A DNA stretch of 64,000 nucleotides, from positions 7,047,501 through 7,111,500 of the forward strand of contig NZ_CP150269.1 in the NCBI RefSeq assembly GCF_037976825.1, read 5' to 3'. Under the pieces are notes generated by a model. That model worked only from the letters and a program-made list of their open reading frames with translations, was not told where the DNA came from and searched no databases. Made by a program: the position numbers and the translations under genes. Source of the DNA: Paenibacillus sp. FSL K6-1330. GTDB lineage: Bacteria; Bacillota; Bacilli; Paenibacillales; Paenibacillaceae. Shown here one piece after another: positions 53,437 through 63,021 of this stretch. The stretch's first letter is position 1, and every line of letters begins with the position of its first letter.

Positions 53437-54535
53437 CATGATATTTAGCTTTCGGACTAAAATGATTCTGCTGCTCATGGCTAGTATGCTTGCATCCGGC
53501 GTTATTACCTTTGGGATCTATAAAGCTCTCCAACTGTACTATCGTTCTGAAGTTTTGTTTGAGAATCCGTTAACTCGAATTCGATATTTCATGAGGTACG
53601 AAATTGGAGATGTGAACTCGTTTTTAATTATTTTTGTACCGCTTGCCATCATGTTTTTCTTCTTGTTCACCAAGCCTTATGCTAAATACTTCAAAGAAAT
53701 CTCCAAGGGGATCCATCAGCTCGCAGCCGGCAATTTCATCGATCGGGTCCATATTACGTCCAAAGATGAGTTCGGTGCGATTGGGCGAGATATAAATTTA
53801 GCCATGGATAACCTGCGGGAAGCCGTAGAACGGGGCGACTCTGCTGAGAGCAGCAAGGATCAGCTGGTTCTAAACCTGGCCCATGACTTGCGCACACCGC
53901 TGACCTCCGTTATCGGGTATCTGGATTTCATTCTTAAAGACAATCAGCTGACTCCGGAGCAATCCAGGCACTATGCCCATATCGCTTACACCAAGTCTCA
54001 ACGCTTGGAGAAACTTATCGATGAGTTATTTGAAATCACCCGAATGAACTACGGCAAGGTCCAGCTTGAGAAGAACATGATCGATCTCGATGAGCTGCTT
54101 AACCAACTGAACGAAGAATTATATCCTATATTTGAAAAAAACGGCCTTACCTCCAGAATGAACATTGCGGAGCAGTTGATTATAGGCGGAGATGGAGATT
54201 TACTGGCTCGCGTATTTGAGAATCTCCTCACCAATGCGATCCGGTATGGGAATGATGGCCAATTCATAGACATTCACGCATATGTGGATGCCGATGAGGT
54301 TGTCGTTCAAATCATCAACTATGGCGATTGTATTGAACCTGAGGAGCTTCCGCATATCTTCGATATGTTTTACACCGGCGATCGGGCACGAAGCCATCAA
54401 ACGGGAAGCACGGGACTCGGGCTCTTCATTACCAAAAACATCGTGGAGCAGCATGGTGGAACCATTTCCGCACAGAGCAGCATGATCCGCACACTCTTCG
54501 AGGTGCGTTTGCCCAAGGGCGATTCATTTATTTAA
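53429..54535 (+). CDS. Sensor histidine kinase (VanS-like)
   Basis: A 368-residue kinase: two membrane helices (about 10-30 and 65-85), a HAMP linker, HisKA with the phosphoacceptor in NLAHDLRTPLTSVIGYL (about His153), and an HATPase domain (N box ENLLTNAIRYG, GSTGLGLFITKNI). No strong ribosome site is visible, so translation is probably coupled to the upstream regulator. A 14-bp inverted repeat follows. VanS resemblance is by architecture and local motifs only. Confidence 0.88.
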   Translation: MSNMIFSFRTKMILLLMASMLASGVITFGIYKALQLYYRSEVLFENPLTRIRYFMRYEIGDVNSFLIIFVPLAIMFFFLFTKPYAKYFKEISKGIHQLAAGNFIDRVHITSKDEFGAIGRDINLAMDNLREAVERGDSAESSKDQLVLNLAHDLRTPLTSVIGYLDFILKDNQLTPEQSRHYAHIAYTKSQRLEKLIDELFEITRMNYGKVQLEKNMIDLDELLNQLNEELYPIFEKNGLTSRMNIAEQLIIGGDGDLLARVFENLLTNAIRYGNDGQFIDIHAYVDADEVVVQIINYGDCIEPEELPHIFDMFYTGDRARSHQTGSTGLGLFITKNIVEQHGGTISAQSSMIRTLFEVRLPKGDSFI

Positions 54536-54547
54536 GAAAAATTTTAG

Positions 54548-54631
54548 AAATAGCCTGCTTCTTTTTTAAATATTTTTCCCTAACCTTAAGAACATAGGAC
54601 TGGGGACCAAAGAATAGGAAGCAGGCTATTT
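54548..54631. repeat. 84-bp element with 14-bp perfect inverted ends
   Basis: AAATAGCCTGCTTC (54548-54561) is exactly complementary to GAAGCAGGCTATTT (54618-54631). The 56-base interior is A+T-rich. It could be a long-loop terminator of the kinase gene or a small miniature element. No clear target-site duplication is seen. Confidence 0.6.
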
Positions 54632-54744
54632 AACATAACGAATTCGTTCTTTTTACTCAAACCATTTTATCCCATTGTACAAACCCGAACCTCCAGATCG
54701 GTGCGTACCGTATCTCCAGAATCCTAGCATCACCAAGTCCTGAA

Positions 54745-55284
54745 TCATTTGCCGGAGGACGCATATTGAATATCTAGAAACAAAAGGGTGTCCGCGTGCC
54801 CATCGGAATTATACATGGATGAAAAGATAAAAATATCCGCCGATTCTGTTTTAGGCGGACTCTTCTCGAGGAACTTCCCCTTCTTATTGTCATAGAAATA
54901 CTCCAGGATGTCATCGGATGGTGATGGATCGTATTCTCCATATCGTTTCTTGATCTCGCCAATTTGCATTCCTATTTCAGCACCGCGCGTTGTTTGATAA
55001 TGACCTTTCGATTCTTCCTCCATCCTGATCGCAACAACGGCATCATCTCTGTAGAACACCGCGATCCCGAAATCGTAGTCAAATACACCTCTGGCATGCT
55101 CTTGTCCCGTGCCAAGCACTTTTTCAGCATCCGCACGATTCATGCCGTAGTGTACCTTTTGGCCATTATCTATGCGCACGATCCCCATGTCTTCTTTGGT
55201 AAACTTCTCCGTTGGCTCACCGCCGCCGCTACAGCCTCCTAAGACCAGGATCAATACTATCAACAAGCAGAAGTATCTAACCAT
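54745..55284 (-). CDS. Hypothetical lipoprotein
   Basis: 179 residues from ATG 55284 (GAGGAGGAGG upstream). A lipoprotein signal peptide with lipobox LGGC (Cys18) and a short glycine-rich linker lead into a mixed alpha/beta domain with VHYGMNRADAEKVLG and GIAVFYRDDAVVAIRM. The latter pattern (a motif ending in GMxxxxAEKxLG, then a short-loop repeat) resembles SmpA/OmlA-like small domains, but the match is weak. Function unknown. It is a single-gene unit. Confidence 0.75.
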   Translation of the reverse strand: MVRYFCLLIVLILVLGGCSGGGEPTEKFTKEDMGIVRIDNGQKVHYGMNRADAEKVLGTGQEHARGVFDYDFGIAVFYRDDAVVAIRMEEESKGHYQTTRGAEIGMQIGEIKKRYGEYDPSPSDDILEYFYDNKKGKFLEKSPPKTESADIFIFSSMYNSDGHADTLLFLDIQYASSGK

Positions 55285-55417
55285 GTAATCCTCCTCCTCT
55301 AGAGTTTTTTCCAAGATTTTACCATATAATGCTTTACAAAGGGCACTATTTCTACCTGGGCGTGCATCAAAAGTACATGCTCACAAAAAGGTTCGGCATT
55401 CGAAAAGTATCCAGCCA

Positions 55418-55463
55418 TAAAAAAAGATGCCCCACCAGATCCAGCATCTGATGGGGGCACCCT
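55418..55463 (-). terminator. Terminator of the aldouronate operon
   Basis: TGCCCC-CCAGAT pairs with ATCTG-TGGGGGCA; the A7 tract on the left gives a U run on the minus transcript after aguA. Confidence 0.8.
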
Positions 55464-55490
55464 AATTTCCACGTCCAGTTATAAATGATC

Positions 55491-57593
55491 TTAATAAATC
55501 GTCCGCCCCTGCTCATCCGGCACGCCGGATTTACGGAAGAAATATGTGTTGATTACATCCCGCCAATGCTTCGCATGCTCGGCTTGATCAGTCAGCCGGT
55601 CAGTAACCTGAGCGAAACGCTCCGGATCGACCATTCCTTCCAGCGAGGTCCATGCCTCAAGCAATCCAGCCGCTGCTTGCGCCCCGTCAAAATGCGCATC
55701 ATAGATATGCTGAATCACCGATTTACCGGATTTCAACACATGTGAATACGGCACATGATGGAAGAACAGCAGCAGCTCGTCAGGACAATCCGCCAGCGAA
55801 TCATATCGAGCCTTATTCGGCTCGAAATACTGTGCGGTATAACCCGTTCCCGTCGCCACCGTGCGATCGACGCCTATCCCGTCCCGATCGGCAAAATGGT
55901 ACGTACCCCACCTTGAATATTCATAGCCGTCCACATCCGGGCCATAATGCGTATGCGGCGTAATCATCCAGCCCACCCCGAGCGGGGAAGTGTAGCTTTC
56001 ATAGATCGGCCACGATTGCATAAGCATGTCGCATACCGTGTTGACCACCATGTCGTCATTACCGAAGGTTAACCTCGTCCATTCTTCCGCGCTCTCCTCG
56101 GAGGACAATTCCGGATCCCAGACCAGACGTCCAAAGCCATACAGATTGGCCTGTGCCAAGGTGTGCCCCGTCCAGTTCTCATCATTTCCAATGTTGGAAA
56201 CGGCAGCGATTCCGCTGTATTTCATGCCGTGCAGGGAACCATTCACGATCTTCTTCACCTCGGACCCCGCCCCATTCGCATAGGTATCGAAATCCAGCAC
56301 CTCTTTCCATTGCGGCACCAGATAGCATACGTGACGCTGCTGTCCGGTATATTCCTGGGCGGCCTGGAACTCGAGCACTTGATTGGTCTCTTTCAAGCTG
56401 CCAAACAGCGGCGATACCGGTTCCCGCACTTGAAAGTCCATGGGCCCGTTCTTAATCTGCAGCAGCACATTGTCCTTAAACCTGCCGTCCAGCGGGGTAA
56501 AATGATCATAGGCCGCCCGTGCGCGGTCTGTGCTGCGGTCGCGCCAATCCTGCATGCAGTTGTAGACGAAGCAGCGCCAGATGACGAGCCCGCCATGCGG
56601 CTCCAAGACTTCAGCCAGCATATTGGCGCCATCGGCATGGTCCCTGCCATAGGCAAACGGGCCGGGGCGATGCTCCGAATCCGCCTTCACCAGGAAGCCG
56701 CCAAAGTCCGGAATATGATCGTAAATCTCATTCGCCGTGTCCTTCCACCACTGCTGAACCTCTTCGTTCAGCGGATCGGAGGTCGATACGCCGCCGATAT
56801 GCAGCGGAGCCGCAAAGTTAATGCTCAAGTACAATGTAATCCCATATACCCGGAAGATATCCGCAATCTTCGCAATCGTCGGCAAATATTCCGCGGTAAT
56901 GAATTTTGTCTCGATCTCGTGCACATTGACGTTATTAATGGAGATGGCATTCATACCCACGGAAGCCAACAGACGAGCGTAATCTCTCACGCGATCCAGA
57001 TTTTCGGCAAACCGTCCGTTTTCGTAAAAAATCGAGCTGCCCGAGTACCCGCGTTCCACCGAGCCGTCGGCATTATCCCATTGATTGATCATCCGCAGTC
57101 CGTTCGCTGGCTGCTCGGTTACGTTCAGTCCAGTTAACGGTTGGTCAGAGGCCAGCAATCTCAATAAATGAAACACCCCATATAATACGCCTTTACCGGA
57201 TCCACCGATCAATACCAACTTCTCCTGCTGCCCTTGGATTGAATGCTCCAGCTGAAAACCTTCTGCGCCTAGCTGGGCTGCCATCCGGCCCCTATCTCGA
57301 CCTGAGCTGTCCCCGCCTGAGCCGACCCCCTCCATTTCTCCCATGTCTGCATCAGCTGCCGCAAGAATGCGTACCTCGAGATAAGATGAAGCCGGGGCCT
57401 CGACCGTGATGACCGGTACAATCCCCAGCATGGATTGGCATGCCCGCTTCAGTTCCTCAATGGCAGCGTTCGCAACCCGCGACTGCTGCAGGTCCGCTAC
57501 AATCGTGCCGAGCAGCCTGCTGTATCCGGAGGCAAGCTCCCGGTCCTTGATGGGCGCATACTGCAGCCACGCTTTATATAAAGTGCTGTTCAA
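55491..57593 (-). CDS. aguA: GH67 alpha-glucuronidase
   Basis: 700 residues from a TTG start at 57593 (GGGGGAG 6 bases upstream; upstream in-frame codons lack a site). Three-domain GH67 layout: N-terminal beta domain (about 1-145), central barrel with [31 protein letters not shown] and VIWRCFVYN, and a C-terminal helical domain with [16 protein letters not shown]. It removes (4-O-methyl)glucuronic acid from the non-reducing end of aldouronates. No signal peptide. It is the last gene of the operon and works with the GH10 xylanase on imported aldouronates. Confidence 0.93.
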   Translation of the reverse strand: MNSTLYKAWLQYAPIKDRELASGYSRLLGTIVADLQQSRVANAAIEELKRACQSMLGIVPVITVEAPASSYLEVRILAAADADMGEMEGVGSGGDSSGRDRGRMAAQLGAEGFQLEHSIQGQQEKLVLIGGSGKGVLYGVFHLLRLLASDQPLTGLNVTEQPANGLRMINQWDNADGSVERGYSGSSIFYENGRFAENLDRVRDYARLLASVGMNAISINNVNVHEIETKFITAEYLPTIAKIADIFRVYGITLYLSINFAAPLHIGGVSTSDPLNEEVQQWWKDTANEIYDHIPDFGGFLVKADSEHRPGPFAYGRDHADGANMLAEVLEPHGGLVIWRCFVYNCMQDWRDRSTDRARAAYDHFTPLDGRFKDNVLLQIKNGPMDFQVREPVSPLFGSLKETNQVLEFQAAQEYTGQQRHVCYLVPQWKEVLDFDTYANGAGSEVKKIVNGSLHGMKYSGIAAVSNIGNDENWTGHTLAQANLYGFGRLVWDPELSSEESAEEWTRLTFGNDDMVVNTVCDMLMQSWPIYESYTSPLGVGWMITPHTHYGPDVDGYEYSRWGTYHFADRDGIGVDRTVATGTGYTAQYFEPNKARYDSLADCPDELLLFFHHVPYSHVLKSGKSVIQHIYDAHFDGAQAAAGLLEAWTSLEGMVDPERFAQVTDRLTDQAEHAKHWRDVINTYFFRKSGVPDEQGRTIY

Positions 57594-57684
57594 TGTAAAC
57601 TCCCCCTTTTTGTACAAGGTCAACGTTTCTCCCCAGCATCTCACTGTTTTCAACGCCTGCTTCCTTAAGCTCGAACATGCAGAC

Positions 57685-57703
57685 GCCGGCCACAAGGACC
57701 GGC
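57685..57703 (-). other. Hairpin between xylanase and aguA genes
   Basis: GCCGGCC and GACCGGC form a short G+C-rich stem in the 190-base gap. Without a T run it is more likely an mRNA processing or stabilising structure than a terminator. Confidence 0.35.
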
Positions 57704-57784
57704 ATCATGACAAACTGATGGCGTCTTCAGCCGCCTGTATTATCGCTATTGTTATATAAAATGATAGCTTAAGCCCCAGTATCC

Positions 57785-58801
57785 TTACACCTTAATCGTA
57801 TGCTCCACCAATCGGTGAAACGCCGGTTTCGGCTGATGCCGCTCATCAAACAGGAAGGGCCAATTCTTTCGCCCCCGTACCGGGAAATCGTCCAGCCAAG
57901 TGTAATCGTCGGCTGCGCCCCAGAAGGTAACGGACGTAATATGATCCCGGTACTCCTTCAGAATGCCGAACATTGCCTCGTACCGCTTGGCTTGAGCCTC
58001 CAGAAGCTCTTCTGGCGCTTCGGTCAGATCCTTCCGCTTGTCGTCAAACCGGAACATCGACACATCGAGCTCCGTGAGCTGAAGCTGCAGGCCGAGCGAC
58101 GCATACTTCTCGATCGCGGCGCGGATATCGTCAAGACCCGGATCGTACAGATTCCAGTGTGCCTGCAATCCTATGCCATGGATCGGCGTTCCTTGATCCA
58201 GCAAAGACTTGACCAGTGTATGGATTTTGTCCCGCTTGTTCGGATGGGACTCATTGTAATCGTTATAGAACAACAGCGCCGACGGATCGGCTTCATGAGC
58301 ATACTCAAATGCCTTGGAGATAAACTCCGGACCGGCAATGTCCAGCCACTTGGATGGACGAAGCAGCTCGGCGCCTTCATCGGCAATTACCTCGTTGACG
58401 ACGTCCCAGGCGTAAATATCATCCTTGTACCGCTTTACGACCGTATCGGTATGCGATTTCAACCGTTCAAAAAGCGTGGCTTTATCCACCAAGTCCCCGT
58501 TTTTGTCTACGAACAGCCAGTCGGTTGTTTGGTTATGCCACACCAGCGTATGGCCGCGCATCTTCATCCCATGCTTGCGGGCGAAGGTGACGAGCTGGTC
58601 CGCATCCTTGAACGTATATCTATCCTCCGCCGGATGCACGCTGACAAACTTCATTTCATTTTCCGCTGTGATGCTGTTGAAATGATAGGATAGCAATTCC
58701 TCTTGCGTTTCGATCGTCCGCGGGCTCACGGCCGCTCCAATGAGAAAGTCATTCGCGAACCATTCCTTAAGCCTCGGTTCATTTCGCTGCGTGTTGGACA
58801 C
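57785..58801 (-). CDS. xynA2: Intracellular GH10 endo-xylanase
   Basis: 338 residues from a GTG start (GGAGGG upstream). A single GH10 barrel: ITAENEMKF, GHTLVWHNQ, DVVNEV with acid/base Glu137, and TELDVS with nucleophile Glu244. No signal peptide, carbohydrate-binding or SLH module, so it is the cytosolic type (XynA2 of Paenibacillus sp. JDR-2) that trims imported xylo-oligosaccharides. It follows the YtcP-type permease and precedes aguA. Confidence 0.92.
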   Translation of the reverse strand: MSNTQRNEPRLKEWFANDFLIGAAVSPRTIETQEELLSYHFNSITAENEMKFVSVHPAEDRYTFKDADQLVTFARKHGMKMRGHTLVWHNQTTDWLFVDKNGDLVDKATLFERLKSHTDTVVKRYKDDIYAWDVVNEVIADEGAELLRPSKWLDIAGPEFISKAFEYAHEADPSALLFYNDYNESHPNKRDKIHTLVKSLLDQGTPIHGIGLQAHWNLYDPGLDDIRAAIEKYASLGLQLQLTELDVSMFRFDDKRKDLTEAPEELLEAQAKRYEAMFGILKEYRDHITSVTFWGAADDYTWLDDFPVRGRKNWPFLFDERHQPKPAFHRLVEHTIKV

Positions 58802-58964
58802 ATCCAGTCCCTCCTTAAATTATAGATAATAGCAAGATTGATGGTTATGATCGTGATGCCACAGGCATCGGTTGGTCGACAGCCATCCATTCATGCCCCG
58901 GACCACGCACCGTGCGCACAGGGAGTAGTTCGCACGATGTACTTAAATTAGCGGCTCCCGGAGC

Positions 58965-59900
58965 TCAGCCTTTCACGCCGCCCAGAGTCATCCCTTGTAC
59001 GAAGTATTTTTGCAGGAACGGATATACCAGAATGATCGGCACGCTGGCCACAATGGTCATCGTTGCCCGAATGGAGGTCGGCGTAACCTGATTCGCACCG
59101 CTCTCGGAGCTTGCAAACTGGCTTGCATAATCGTTGCCCGAATTCAGCGATGAGTTCGAATTCTGGAGTATTTTCATCAGTTCATACTGCAGGGTGCTAA
59201 GCTCACTGTATGAAGAGTTGTACAAGAATACGTCAAACCAGGAATTCCACTGGGATACCGCCGTAAACAGCGATACCGTAGCAAGCACGGGCACGCATAA
59301 CGGAAGCACGATTTTCATGAAAGTCGTGAATTCGCCGGCGCCGTCGATCCGGGCCGATTCCAGAATTCCCTCTGGTAGTCCTTCAATAAAGGAACGGATG
59401 ACAATCACGTTAAACACGCCGATCAGGCCTGGAATGATGTACACCGAGAAGGTGCCCAGCATGCCCAATTCGCGAATCAGCAGGAAGTTCGGAATCAAAC
59501 CGCCGCTGAAATACATCGTTAAGATGAAAGCAATCGATACGAATTTACGCAGCACATATTCCGGACGGCTGATCGTATAGGCGACCATGGCACAGCAGAA
59601 TACCGAGGTAATCGTTCCGATCACCGTACGCAGAACCGAGATGAAGGTAGCGTGAAATATCGTTGCTTCGTTAAATACATATTTATAATTCTCCCACGTG
59701 AAATCCCGCGGCCATAAATAAATGCCGCCTTTCACCGAATCCGTCGCATTGTTGAAGGATACCGCGAGCGTATTGATGAACGGGTATAACGTGATAATCA
59801 TGAGACAGATCATAAACACCATGTTAAAGGTATCGAATAACCGGTCCGCAGGAGACTTGAACCGGGCATGAGCTCGTGGTAAATCTGACATCTTCGCCAT
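58965..59900 (-). CDS. Aldouronate ABC transporter permease, YtcP/LplC type
   Basis: 311 residues from ATG 59900 (AGGAGG 7 bases upstream; the longer in-frame extension overlaps the preceding permease and is implausible). Six membrane helices, EAA loop ESARIDGAGEFTTFMKIVLP (about 195-214) and the C-terminal FVQGMTLGGVKG signature. It pairs with the LplB-type permease just upstream. No ATPase is coded; MsmX-type sharing is expected. Confidence 0.93.
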   Translation of the reverse strand: MAKMSDLPRAHARFKSPADRLFDTFNMVFMICLMIITLYPFINTLAVSFNNATDSVKGGIYLWPRDFTWENYKYVFNEATIFHATFISVLRTVIGTITSVFCCAMVAYTISRPEYVLRKFVSIAFILTMYFSGGLIPNFLLIRELGMLGTFSVYIIPGLIGVFNVIVIRSFIEGLPEGILESARIDGAGEFTTFMKIVLPLCVPVLATVSLFTAVSQWNSWFDVFLYNSSYSELSTLQYELMKILQNSNSSLNSGNDYASQFASSESGANQVTPTSIRATMTIVASVPIILVYPFLQKYFVQGMTLGGVKG

Positions 59901-59952
59901 ATGAATCCTCCTGTACGTTTTCTGATAGAGAACGGTCCTCGCAAGCTTTCGC

Positions 59953-60993
59953 TTAGAACAATCGATCTTCGCCCAGTCTCTTCGCGATATGGTTGGCCGT
60001 GAACAAGAGTATGAAGCTGACGACCGTCTTGAACATACCGGCTGCAATCGAGAGCGAGAAGTTGCCCATCTGAATACCGTATTTCAGCACGAAAATATCC
60101 AGGTTCTCGGAATAATCCACGTTCATGCCATTGCCAAGCAAATATTGCGGTTCAAAACCGGATTCGAGCAGGTTGCCGATATTCATAATCAACAGGATGA
60201 TGAATACTGGTTTCAGACCCGGCAAGGTGATGTTCCAGATCCGTTGAAAGCGTCCGGCGCCATCGATTTCCGCCGCCTCGTACTGCGAGGGATCGATCAT
60301 CGTCATGGCAGCCAAATATATAATGGTGTTCCAGCCGACATTCTTCCATACTTCCGAAACACCGAGTATTCCCCAGAAATATTCCCCTTCCCCAAGCCAT
60401 AGGATCGGTTCCTTAATCATCCCGAACCACATGAGGAGTTCATTGATAATCCCGCCGTCTGCGGACAGGGCCGTCGAAATAATGCTCGCAGCCACAACCC
60501 AAGAGATGAAATGGGGCAAATAACTGATCGTCTGCACGACTCGTTTGAACATCAAATTACGCAGCTCATTGAGCAGAATCGCTAACACAATTGCCGTCAC
60601 AAAACCTAAGACGAGGTTGATAAAACTCATGGCAAGCGTGTTGCGCATGACCCGGAGGAAGTGTTCGTCCTGAAACAGGAAGGTAAAATGCTGCAAGCCT
60701 ACCCATTGCTGATCGAAAATCTTCTTGGCCGGTTTAAAATCCTGAAACGCGATTGTCCAGCCCCATAAAGGCATGTACTTAAAGACAAACAACCATATCA
60801 AAAAAGGAATCGACATGAAGACCAGCGCCTTCTGTTGCAGCAGCTTCTGGAAAAAGCCTTTTTCGCCTGTTGGCGGTTTATTGTTTAATTCAGTATCGTT
60901 TTTCCGTTGTTTATTGAAGAAACCTTTCGATACCGCCGGCGTTTCGCGCAACGCCGTCGTCTCTGCAGGTCCAATCGGGTTCGCCTTATCCAC
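59953..60993 (-). CDS. Aldouronate ABC transporter permease, LplB type
   Basis: 346 residues from a GTG start (AAGGAG upstream). A long charged N-terminal tail (about 1-50) and six helices, with PLWGWTIAFQDFKP near the first and the EAA loop EAAEIDGAGRFQRIWNITLP (about 238-257). The extended cytoplasmic tail is longer than that of the paralogue at 14976 and could host regulation. It follows the binding-protein gene by 107 bases. Confidence 0.92.
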   Translation of the reverse strand: MDKANPIGPAETTALRETPAVSKGFFNKQRKNDTELNNKPPTGEKGFFQKLLQQKALVFMSIPFLIWLFVFKYMPLWGWTIAFQDFKPAKKIFDQQWVGLQHFTFLFQDEHFLRVMRNTLAMSFINLVLGFVTAIVLAILLNELRNLMFKRVVQTISYLPHFISWVVAASIISTALSADGGIINELLMWFGMIKEPILWLGEGEYFWGILGVSEVWKNVGWNTIIYLAAMTMIDPSQYEAAEIDGAGRFQRIWNITLPGLKPVFIILLIMNIGNLLESGFEPQYLLGNGMNVDYSENLDIFVLKYGIQMGNFSLSIAAGMFKTVVSFILLFTANHIAKRLGEDRLF

Positions 60994-61100
60994 GGTTTCT
61001 TCTCCTTCCTATCCAGCCTATCAATTATGCTGTTATAGAAGAGGAGGGACGGATACAACCATTTTGTGTGGTCCGCCCCTGATCACCTCTCCTTCATCTA

Positions 61101-62786
61101 TTATTGTCCCTGGACATTTGCGATTTTCTTAGCTACTTCCTCGGTGATCAGATCCTCGTATCCCTTCACATCCAGCTTGCTGAACTCGCCCACGTATTCA
61201 TTCCAGATGCCGTCAAACTGGGCAGGGTTTGCAAGAACCAGTTTCGGGAAGTATTTACGCTGTAAATCGCTTTTCTTCTGCGTGAAGATTTGGGCCGGTG
61301 AGCCCTGGTCAATCGGAATGCTCCAAGCCGGGTACCATGGACGGTCGTCCGGTGCGGCAAACAATTGCGAGAAGGAATCGATGTCGTATGCTTCCAGCAA
61401 TTTCTTGTCCGGTTCGGAGTAGGACATTTTGGCAACCTCAGGCTGGCGTCCTGCACCCACGGAATTACCGTCAGGAAGCGTAGAACCGTTGCCGTAACGA
61501 GGCCAGTTGTATTCAAAGTACTTGAAGCCGAACGACTCGCGGAAGGCTTCCGTATTGGTCTGTGCAATCTGCTCTTCCGTACGGTAGAAGCGTCCATTCT
61601 CATCGACGGAATACGTCTCGTCCTTAATGCCCCAGTTCGACAGAATCTGGTTCTCGTCCGTAAGCAGGTTGTTGAAATACTTCACAATGCGCTCGGGATC
61701 CTTCGCGCTGACGGAGATCCCTACACCGCGGTTGTTAACAAAGGATGGTGGATCCAGATATTGATCCTTGGTATTCTCATCGTATACAATCGGCAACGCC
61801 ATATATTCGAGATCGTCGTCACCCGATTTATTGGCTGTTTCGCGCAGGTTGTTCATCGCTTGGCCTACCTGCCATCTATAGTCGAAGAAGCCGAGAACCT
61901 TACCGGAAGTCAGTTTGGCAAGGTATTGATCATAGTTGTCCACGAAAGAGGATTTATCGAACAGGCCTTCCGCATTCAGTTTGTTCAGCTCCTGCAGGTA
62001 ACGCTTCGTAATGTCATCGTCCGCGTAATCGTTCGCTACATGGGTTTCCATGTCAATGATGATCCCGCCATCGTTCGGATAGCCGGCCAAGTGCATTGGG
62101 GCATTGGTCAAGGCAAAAAATTTATCCTGCGTCGTCAGTGCCAGATATCCGGTCAAGCCTTCCTCCGGATGTTTCTTCACGTAGTCGCGAATCAGGCCCA
62201 GGTACTCGTCGAACGTCTTGATCTTCGGATAACCCGCTTCCTTCAGGACGCGGCGTTGAATCCAGAATGCTCCTTGCTCGATATTGGGAGCCGACGTGTA
62301 CTCGCCTACAACCGCGCTTAGCGGCAGGAAGTAAATGTTGCCGTCCTCGGCCTTCATGAGGTTGTAATACGGCTCGTACACGCGCTTGATGTTGGGGCCG
62401 TACTTATCGATCAGGTCATTGAGCGGAATGAAGGCGCCAGCCCCGACCAGCTTGTCGATCGAGCTCCCCGGTACAATCACATCGGGATAATCGTTACTGG
62501 CAATGAAGGTTCCCACCTTGGTGTTCTCGTCCCCTACCAGATGTTCCATTTTAAAATTCACGCCGGTTTGGTCCTCAAAAATTTTACCGATGGTGGTCTC
62601 GTTCGTATTTTTGTCTTTACCTGCTGCTGAGTTAAAGTAGGTGAAGGTGACCTTCTCTTCTTTCTTCTCGCCTTCGCCGCCGGCTGCCGGTGTGTCATCC
62701 GCTGCCTCTTTACCGCCGCCGCAAGCTGCCAGAAGCGATACCATCATAACCACGGTCAGACAGCTCAGCCAAAATTTCTTGTTCAT
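61101..62786 (-). CDS. LplA-type aldouronate-binding lipoprotein
   Basis: A 561-residue binding protein with a lipoprotein signal (LAAC, Cys22), an acidic linker (about 25-45) and a large oligosaccharide-binding fold (VTFTYFNSAAGKDKN, GKVLGFFDYRWQVGQA). The operon with GH10 and GH67 genes identifies the ligand as methylglucurono-xylotriose-type aldouronates. A cre-like sequence (TGTAAGCACTTTCA, 62820-62833, one mismatch) lies 34 bases upstream of the ATG. Confidence 0.92.
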   Translation of the reverse strand: MNKKFWLSCLTVVMMVSLLAACGGGKEAADDTPAAGGEGEKKEEKVTFTYFNSAAGKDKNTNETTIGKIFEDQTGVNFKMEHLVGDENTKVGTFIASNDYPDVIVPGSSIDKLVGAGAFIPLNDLIDKYGPNIKRVYEPYYNLMKAEDGNIYFLPLSAVVGEYTSAPNIEQGAFWIQRRVLKEAGYPKIKTFDEYLGLIRDYVKKHPEEGLTGYLALTTQDKFFALTNAPMHLAGYPNDGGIIIDMETHVANDYADDDITKRYLQELNKLNAEGLFDKSSFVDNYDQYLAKLTSGKVLGFFDYRWQVGQAMNNLRETANKSGDDDLEYMALPIVYDENTKDQYLDPPSFVNNRGVGISVSAKDPERIVKYFNNLLTDENQILSNWGIKDETYSVDENGRFYRTEEQIAQTNTEAFRESFGFKYFEYNWPRYGNGSTLPDGNSVGAGRQPEVAKMSYSEPDKKLLEAYDIDSFSQLFAAPDDRPWYPAWSIPIDQGSPAQIFTQKKSDLQRKYFPKLVLANPAQFDGIWNEYVGEFSKLDVKGYEDLITEEVAKKIANVQGQ

Positions 62787-62819
62787 GCTCTTGACCTACC
62801 CCTTTCGGTCTCGTTTATT

Positions 62820-62833
62820 TGTAAGCACTTTCA
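62820..62833. promoter_or_regulatory. cre-like site upstream of the aldouronate operon
   Basis: TGTAAGCACTTTCA matches TGWNANCGNTNWCA except for A in place of the central G. Catabolite control of the equivalent regulon in Paenibacillus sp. JDR-2 makes this plausible. Confidence 0.5.
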
Positions 62834-62968
62834 TTATAAGAGAGCTCTGGAGCGATTTTCACCCGTCAATCTTTAGGTGATACTTAGAAAACTATAGAAC
62901 CGTATCTTTTGTCGTGAAAAATGGCAGATCGGTAGCCTTCTCAACTGCACCCCTGCCGATTAACGAAC

Positions 62969-63014
62969 AAATCCTGCTTATAGTCACTCCGAACCGGAGT
63001 GCCAAGCAGGATTT
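62969..63014 (-). terminator. Terminator-like hairpin after the YesM-type kinase gene
   Basis: AAATCCTGCTT (62969-62979) pairs perfectly with AAGCAGGATTT (63004-63014), with an inner ACTCCG/CGGAGT stem. The U run is weak. Confidence 0.6.
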
Positions 63015-63021
63015 GCTAACG

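Noticed and set aside
52738..54535. Vancomycin resistance locus
   Set aside because: Only regulator and kinase resemble VanR/VanS; no vanH, vanA or vanX-type gene is nearby.
54548..54631. Insertion sequence
   Set aside because: No transposase frame fits in the 56-base interior and no target-site duplication is visible.
56163..57137. Open frame of about 324 codons on the plus strand
   Set aside because: Antisense shadow of aguA, whose GH67 motifs are clear on the minus strand.
61365..62321. Open frame of about 318 codons on the plus strand
   Set aside because: Antisense shadow of the aldouronate-binding lipoprotein gene.
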